DNA of 26,388 nt from JAFGGG01 sp964638895. GTDB lineage: Bacteria; Spirochaetota; Spirochaetia; SZUA-6; RPPD01. The translations under genes and the position numbers were made by a program. The notes beneath the pieces are model-generated. The model did not search any database. It was not told the origin of the DNA and saw nothing but the letters and a program-made list of their open reading frames with translations. Below, one piece after another: positions 21,725-26,388 of the stretch; the first letter of the stretch is position 1, and each line of letters begins with the position of its first letter. The DNA lies in contig CAZWYY010000054.1 in assembly GCA_964638895.1 (NCBI GenBank), positions 1 to 26,388 of the forward strand, given 5' to 3'.

Positions 21725-23527
21725 ATGAACAAGCATCATATCAGGAATTTTTGTATTATCGCTCATATCGACCATGGGAAATCCACCCTGGCCGACCGCT
21801 TTATCCAGCGTGCGCACATTATTGCGGACAGGGACTTCCATGACCAGATCCTTGACACCATGGACATCGAGCGTGAGCGCGGTATCACCATCAAATCGCA
21901 AGCCATCTCCCTGCCCTTCCGGTCCGCTTCAGGCGAGGACTACCTGTTGAACCTGGTGGATACCCCGGGGCACGTGGATTTTTCTTATGAGGTTTCGCGC
22001 GCCATTTCAGCCTGTGAAGGCGCACTGCTTATTATTGACGCCACCCAGGGGGTGGAGGCGCAGACCCTGTCAAACATGTATCTTGCCTTGGAACATAACC
22101 TGGAGATCATCCCGGTGATAAACAAGATCGACCTACCGGGGGCGGATATAGAAAACGTAAAGAAACAGATTGATCATGACCTGGGGCTGGACGCAACTTC
22201 GGCCTTCTGCATCTCGGCCAAAACAGGTGCGGGCGTGGATAAGCTCCTGGAGGGCATGGTGTTACGCATTCCCGCGCCGGCGGGCTCGGATGATGAACCA
22301 TTAAAGGCCCTGATTTTCGACTCCCATTATGATTCTTACCGGGGGGTTGTTGTCCATATCCGGGTGTTTTCCGGCGTGCTTAAAAAGAATGATGAAATAC
22401 GGTTTTGGTCAAATGACGCCGTATACAAAGTCGAGGAAACAGGGATCTTCAAGCTTAACCTGGAAAAAACCCAGGGGCTGCATGCCGGTGAGGTGGGCTA
22501 TTTTGTGGCGGGTATAAAAACCATACGGGATACCAGGGTGGGGGATACCGTCACCCTGGATCAGACGCCCTGCAAAGAGGCGGTCAAGGGGTACCGTGAG
22601 GTGAAACCCGTGGTTTTTTCTTCGATTTATCCGGTTGACTCAAACGATTATGAGGAGCTGGCGGCGGCCATGGAAAAATTGAGGTTAAACGACGCCTCGC
22701 TGGTCTATGAAAAGGATTCGTCCGCCGCCCTGGGCTTTGGGTTCCGCTGCGGGTTCCTGGGACTCCTGCACCTGGAGATCATCCAGGAGAGAATTGAGCG
22801 CGAATACGGGCTTTCTATTGTGTTTACCGCGCCGTCGGTCCGTTATAAAATCCACCTGAAGAATGGTGAGCTTAAAAACATCGACAACCCCCTGGAGTTC
22901 CCCGATCCGGCCCTGATTGAGAATACCGAGGAGCCTTTTATCCGCGCCGCGATTATCACCCCTTCCGAATACCTCGGCAATATCATCACCATCTGCCTGG
23001 AAAAACGGGGCATTCAGCAGAGTCTTACCTACCTGGACGAGAAACGCGTAGAGGTGTTTTACGAGCTCCCGCTGGCCGAGGTTCTGTTCGATTTCTACGA
23101 TAAGCTGAAATCATCCAGCCGCGGATACGCCTCGTTTGATTATGAACTGATTGGCTACCGGCCGACGGAACTGGTCAAGCTGGACATCCTGATAAACGGC
23201 AAGCCAGTGGACGCGCTATCCCAGCTTGTGTTCAAAGAAGGCTCTTATGCGCGCGCCCGCCGAATCTGTAAAAAGCTGCGGGATGAGATTCCGCGTCACC
23301 TGTTCAAGATTCCAATTCAGGGCGCCGTGGGCAGCACCATCATAGCCCGGGAAACAATTTCGGCCTTAAGAAAAGACGTCACCGCCAAGTGTTACGGCGG
23401 CGATATAAGCAGGAAGCGGAAACTGCTGGAGAAACAGAAAGAGGGCAAAAAGCGCATGAAGATGGTGGGGAACGTTGAGCTGCCCCAAAGCGCGTTCCTT
23501 TCGGTGCTTAAGACCTCGGAGGAGTAG
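21725..23527 (+). CDS. lepA: Elongation factor 4 (LepA) GTPase
   Basis: A 600-residue translational GTPase of the usual LepA length. The G1 loop is AHIDHGKST (residues 13-21), with switch region DIERERGITIKSQ, G3 VDTPGHVDF and G4 NKIDLP. The LepA-specific C-terminal domain is present, with SRKRKLLEKQKEGKKRMK and a GNVELPQSAF end. It binds ribosomes and is linked to back-translocation or assembly quality control. It is preceded by the divergent promoter region shared with the REC-RsbW-like gene and has only a weak CGGGA site before the ATG. The stop is 6 bases from the stop of the convergent glycosyltransferase-like gene, with no terminator between them. Confidence 0.98.
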   Translation: MNKHHIRNFCIIAHIDHGKSTLADRFIQRAHIIADRDFHDQILDTMDIERERGITIKSQAISLPFRSASGEDYLLNLVDTPGHVDFSYEVSRAISACEGALLIIDATQGVEAQTLSNMYLALEHNLEIIPVINKIDLPGADIENVKKQIDHDLGLDATSAFCISAKTGAGVDKLLEGMVLRIPAPAGSDDEPLKALIFDSHYDSYRGVVVHIRVFSGVLKKNDEIRFWSNDAVYKVEETGIFKLNLEKTQGLHAGEVGYFVAGIKTIRDTRVGDTVTLDQTPCKEAVKGYREVKPVVFSSIYPVDSNDYEELAAAMEKLRLNDASLVYEKDSSAALGFGFRCGFLGLLHLEIIQERIEREYGLSIVFTAPSVRYKIHLKNGELKNIDNPLEFPDPALIENTEEPFIRAAIITPSEYLGNIITICLEKRGIQQSLTYLDEKRVEVFYELPLAEVLFDFYDKLKSSSRGYASFDYELIGYRPTELVKLDILINGKPVDALSQLVFKEGSYARARRICKKLRDEIPRHLFKIPIQGAVGSTIIARETISALRKDVTAKCYGGDISRKRKLLEKQKEGKKRMKMVGNVELPQSAFLSVLKTSEE

Positions 23528-23533
23528 GCGCTT

Positions 23534-25171
23534 TCAGCCGCAAGTCTTTATAATCTGCGCGATCTTGGCGCGGTAATAATAACAGAAGGCCTTTACGTGA
23601 TGAAGCAGGCTTTTGGTATAGCAGGGCAGGGTGGTTTTGTGCGCAAGATGGAAATAGGTGTAATCAACCGCCTGTAGTGCCTCAAACTCCTCCGGGGTAA
23701 GCTCCCCCCGGTCTTCCGCGGCATGTTTCAACAAGTTGTCCACCACACCCAGCGCGTTTGTCAATAATACCTCCTGTGCCCGCAGGAACTCCAGAATTCT
23801 ATTAGGTGTACAGAAAAGATCCTCCTCTCGCCATGCGGAGACTGCCGCTGACATAACCGGAACTACGTCGGATATTGCGGATTCGGCGGTATACCTTTTT
23901 ACGCCGCAGTCCACACCCTCCGGGCTGATCACAAACATTCGTCGTGGATGCAGGGCCGCCAGTTGCCTCAGGTTTTCCGCATAAGAGAATAACACCAGGT
24001 CGGTCAACAGCGGTTTCCCGTTTCCGGCATTAACCGTAAGCAGGGGCCGGCCGGCAATGGCCTGAAAATTAATCTGTTCCCCGGTTCTCAAGCGTGAGCC
24101 GCGCGTAAGAATGATATTATGAAAATACGTATGCTTTGCGTGGGTTTTGTTGCCGGGGTAGCCGAAATCGAGTCCCGCCAAAACAACCGGACCGCTCGTT
24201 ATGGTAAGAGCGCAGTACACGGCCGCGATACCCACGGAACCCAGAGGCGGAATAGTGGAGGGCAAGAGGCCGAACTCCTTTAGGTGTGTAAAAAGCTTAA
24301 GCTCGTGAAACTCTGAAGCAAAAAAATAGATGTTTTCAAAACGACGCAAAAGCTGGGGGGTGACACTGAGATCGCATAAAAGCGGTATGTCAAAACGGCT
24401 GTTGGGAATAAAATCTTCCATATTAATAAACTGGGCTTCCAGACTCAGGATATAATCGGGAGTTATCCCGTGACCAAGCAGGTTGTTTAAGGCCGTATCC
24501 GCGGCAAGAATACAAACGCGCGGGCGAAGCTTTTTGATGGTCTCCACGGCGCGGTCAAGCGAAGGGCCGGCGCCCGCCACCACCACGGGAAGATCGGTTT
24601 TAAGACGGCTGATATCTCGCGCGCGGACCATCCGGGGCAGGTTGGAAAAGTAATTTTTTACCATCAACCTTCCCATAAAAATCGTGGTGATTTTATTTTG
24701 CCAGTAGGTTTTGATGCGGTTTTCCAGTAGATCCCGCATGGAGTTATAAAGCGGTGTCCAAAGCTTATATGCCGCGCACAGCACAACCATCTGCACCCTG
24801 CGGAAATTGTGCACACCGATATCGGTCAGGCTTTTTAAAAGCGCGTCCGGGGCGGCGGTTCTCATAAGAACCAGCCTTTTATCCGTAAGTCGGGGAAGCG
24901 TGCCCGCGCGCAAGAAAAGGTCCATCAGCTTTTGATCGGCTTCCACGCACAGGATATAACAATCCGGGGGAAGCTTTTCCAGCAGCTCCTTTAATCCGTA
25001 GCCCAGCCCCGCTCCGGGTACAAAGATAAGTGTTCTGTCCCTGATTGTAAGGTTGGAAACCAGCCTTAACACGTTACCTATCGGATTTTTACTGGAATAG
25101 AGGAATTTGCCTTTATATTTTACGGTAAACGAGCTCCCGGTGGTAACAAGTTCCGGTTCTTCCTGTTTCAT
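23534..25171 (-). CDS. Maf/DUF115 family protein (MptE-like; motility glycosyltransferase type)
   Basis: A 545-residue cytoplasmic protein. The hallmark block is VVVAGAGPSLDRAVE (about 196-210), followed by ILAADTALNNLLGHGITPDY, the DUF115/MptE-like signature shared with motility accessory factors (Maf) that attach nonulosonic acids to flagellins. An N-terminal domain has YSSKNPIGNVLRLV and a Rossmann-like VPGAGLGYGL plus ILCVEAD. The gene starts directly at the end of the PpiC-like gene (TAAATG), so the two are translationally coupled. In a flagellar context and together with the CMP-sugar genes at 4690-7166, it is a good candidate for flagellin (FlaB) glycosylation. The acceptor is not shown by sequence. 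Confidence 0.8.
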   Translation of the reverse strand: MKQEEPELVTTGSSFTVKYKGKFLYSSKNPIGNVLRLVSNLTIRDRTLIFVPGAGLGYGLKELLEKLPPDCYILCVEADQKLMDLFLRAGTLPRLTDKRLVLMRTAAPDALLKSLTDIGVHNFRRVQMVVLCAAYKLWTPLYNSMRDLLENRIKTYWQNKITTIFMGRLMVKNYFSNLPRMVRARDISRLKTDLPVVVAGAGPSLDRAVETIKKLRPRVCILAADTALNNLLGHGITPDYILSLEAQFINMEDFIPNSRFDIPLLCDLSVTPQLLRRFENIYFFASEFHELKLFTHLKEFGLLPSTIPPLGSVGIAAVYCALTITSGPVVLAGLDFGYPGNKTHAKHTYFHNIILTRGSRLRTGEQINFQAIAGRPLLTVNAGNGKPLLTDLVLFSYAENLRQLAALHPRRMFVISPEGVDCGVKRYTAESAISDVVPVMSAAVSAWREEDLFCTPNRILEFLRAQEVLLTNALGVVDNLLKHAAEDRGELTPEEFEALQAVDYTYFHLAHKTTLPCYTKSLLHHVKAFCYYYRAKIAQIIKTCG

Positions 25172-26077
25172 TTATCTGGGTAAGGATTCCATAAGCTTTT
25201 TATACGCCGCAAGACCCTCCTGCAACCGGTTATCCAGTTTACTGTCTTTTACAAGCAAGGTGTGCAGATCGTTGGACGCAATATAGCCCTTTTCATTTTC
25301 ATAATTGGCTTTCAGCTTGTCGTACTCCTCGGGACTCAGTTCCCTTGCCTGGATAAGGTGAAGCACGATGATGCTCTTTTCCAGCAGGATGGGGTCGGAG
25401 ATCTGGTTATGTTTAAGAGAGAATGCCTTCAGGAAAAAATCCTGATTTTCCAATGCGGGTTCAACCAGTTTTTTAATATCTTCCCGTTCGGAAATTTTAG
25501 AGTTGATAAAACTTAAGGCCTCGTAGTTTAAGGAGAACGAATCCGTGGTATAAGGTGAAAGCCCCATTACGCCGCAGGCCGCCGTGAAACCTATCCGGTT
25601 ACCGGAGGTTTTGAGTTCTTTGGCTTTATTTTCAAAGTAATTTTGAATTACGCCCATCTCTTTGAACTTCAGATACGCCTTTACCGCCTCCAGCATTTTG
25701 GGTGTGGAGAAATCGGGCTGACTCATTTCTTTTTCACAGCGGTAGATGATCCACTCATTTCCCTTTTCATCAATCTGAATGGGCCGGCTGAGCTCGCTTG
25801 TCTTCAATTGTAGAACCTCATCCGCGTGCTCTTTTACGATATCCTCAAGTTCGTAGTAATAATATGTGTATTTTTCCACCACGTCCTCGGCGTACTCATC
25901 CGTTTTTTTCACCTTATCCGCTTTTTCTTCGTAGCTGACCTTGCCGTTGATAATATCAGTGCGCAGACTCTGGGCCTCCTGCTTGTTTCCCGTAAAGAGA
26001 ATCCTGCTTAAATCTATGGTGCGGAACTCGTCTTTATGAGCCGGATCGGAGTTCACGTATTTCAATATCTTGCTCAA
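25172..26077 (-). CDS. PpiC/SurA-like peptidyl-prolyl isomerase, N-terminus missing
   Basis: The 301-residue frame begins with TTG at 26077, but the first ~15 residues come from the junction described below, so the true N-terminus is lost. From about residue 17, RTIDLSRILFTGNKQEAQ resembles the start of a parvulin domain (the f-r-a-s-h-I-L-f pattern). It continues to LKTSELSRPIQIDEKGNEW (about 92-110), which resembles the GevSxPV...GyHI end of PpiC domains. The centre of the domain is shortened and Tyr-rich. A helical C-terminal region of ~150 residues follows. Full-length relatives carry a signal peptide or membrane anchor and a SurA_N chaperone domain before this point; both are missing. 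The stop abuts the start of the Maf-like gene. The original gene probably helped fold periplasmic or outer-membrane proteins. Confidence 0.65.
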   Translation of the reverse strand: MSKILKYVNSDPAHKDEFRTIDLSRILFTGNKQEAQSLRTDIINGKVSYEEKADKVKKTDEYAEDVVEKYTYYYYELEDIVKEHADEVLQLKTSELSRPIQIDEKGNEWIIYRCEKEMSQPDFSTPKMLEAVKAYLKFKEMGVIQNYFENKAKELKTSGNRIGFTAACGVMGLSPYTTDSFSLNYEALSFINSKISEREDIKKLVEPALENQDFFLKAFSLKHNQISDPILLEKSIIVLHLIQARELSPEEYDKLKANYENEKGYIASNDLHTLLVKDSKLDNRLQEGLAAYKKLMESLPR

Positions 26078-26387
26078 GAACTAACCTCTTACTCTCGCAC
26101 TTAAAATTTTGCAACGGTACCATTACCTCACAATCGACAGTGTTGCTAAGGAGATAATCTTCAAACTCGCAAAACGAAGTCTCTATCGTTGAACTCGATG
26201 GTGGCCATCTCCGGGTCAGACGTAAAATCCTGTATATGAATTGGTGAACTATTTGGTTCGTAACATAATCGTGCAGATTACCAAAGCCAATAGCCGTGAA
26301 GTCTGGTTGGACGTCCTTATCGTTAAGAAACTGCTGAATCGCCTTCTGTACTGTCGGCAGATTCGCCCATTCCCCAGAATGTCTCGT
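26034..26387 (-). CDS. Partial unrecognised ORF, fused to the PpiC-like gene
   Basis: A frame open from the right edge (117 codons without a stop; it has no start in the window) ends at TAA 26034-26036. It reads, in short pieces, LPTVQKAIQQFLND, then FEDYLLSNTVDCEVMVPL, then SKRLVLEQDIEIREL. The last piece looks like the N-terminal part of a protein that normally continues. It runs out of meaning around 26045-26060, where the PpiC-like frame becomes convincing on the same strand. A run of 117 open codons is unlikely by chance but not impossible. Function unknown. Base composition is more AT-rich than the neighbouring genes. Confidence 0.4.
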   Translation of the reverse strand, partial: TRHSGEWANLPTVQKAIQQFLNDKDVQPDFTAIGFGNLHDYVTNQIVHQFIYRILRLTRRWPPSSSTIETSFCEFEDYLLSNTVDCEVMVPLQNFKCESKRLVLEQDIEIRELRSGS

Positions 26388-26388
26388 A

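Noticed and set aside
26155..26290. Alternative minus-strand frame encoding PNSSPIHIQDFTSDPEMATI and onward
   Set aside because: It reads plausibly but is open for only about 36 codons and ends in a stop, while the overlapping frame stays open for 117 codons. A sequencing frameshift cannot be ruled out.

Overview
The window looks like part of a spirochaete chromosome, probably from the class Spirochaetia and possibly an uncultured Treponema/Spirochaeta relative. The evidence is a spiro-SPASM radical SAM protein, a SpiroCoCo-type giant coiled-coil protein, a periplasmic flagellar sheath protein FlaA preceded by an amidase and a GerMN protein, and the cheA - cheW/cheR-like - cheX - cheY order known from Treponema. 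Species cannot be named from the sequence alone.

Region 1 (about 1-10454, all + strand) reads as one long operon with overlapping or closely spaced genes. It runs: a 5'-cut SpiroCoCo coiled-coil protein, spiro-SPASM, a GT2-like glycosyltransferase, an SpsF-family cytidylyltransferase, a three-part protein (PseG/GT-B-like domain, zinc ribbon, SAM methyltransferase), an ATP-grasp ligase, an N-acetylmuramoyl-L-alanine amidase and a membrane-anchored GerMN protein. The middle genes form a coherent but uncharacterised set for making a decorated CMP-sugar or glycan. The neighbours (FlaA, che genes, a Maf/DUF115-type glycosyltransferase near the right end) suggest a link to flagella. I propose this as the most interesting system here; it is an inference.

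Region 2 (10455-13585) holds flaA with its own consensus promoter and a strong terminator. Two leftward genes follow: a probable outer-membrane beta-barrel protein, and a REC-PilZ protein that joins phosphorylation and c-di-GMP sensing. An AT-rich block of inverted repeats lies between these two.

Region 3 (13586-18169) is the chemotaxis operon cheA, cheW-cheR-like fusion, cheX, cheY. It is followed by a tRNA-Val(GAC) gene with its own promoter and a bidirectional terminator.

Region 4 (18488-21630) has two convergent signalling genes whose stop codons overlap: a REC-PAS-PAS-HisKA-HATPase-REC hybrid kinase and a REC plus RsbW-like ATPase protein. The second shares a compact divergent promoter region, containing a perfect palindrome, with lepA.

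Region 5 (21725-26388) has lepA (+), then leftward a Maf/DUF115-type glycosyltransferase and a PpiC/SurA-like chaperone lacking its N-terminus. The last ~310 bases carry the start of an unrelated reading frame on the minus strand, so the right end is a junction, either a real rearrangement or an assembly chimera. The left end also starts exactly on a 55-bp repeat found again at 667, which may mark an assembly break in a collapsed repeat.
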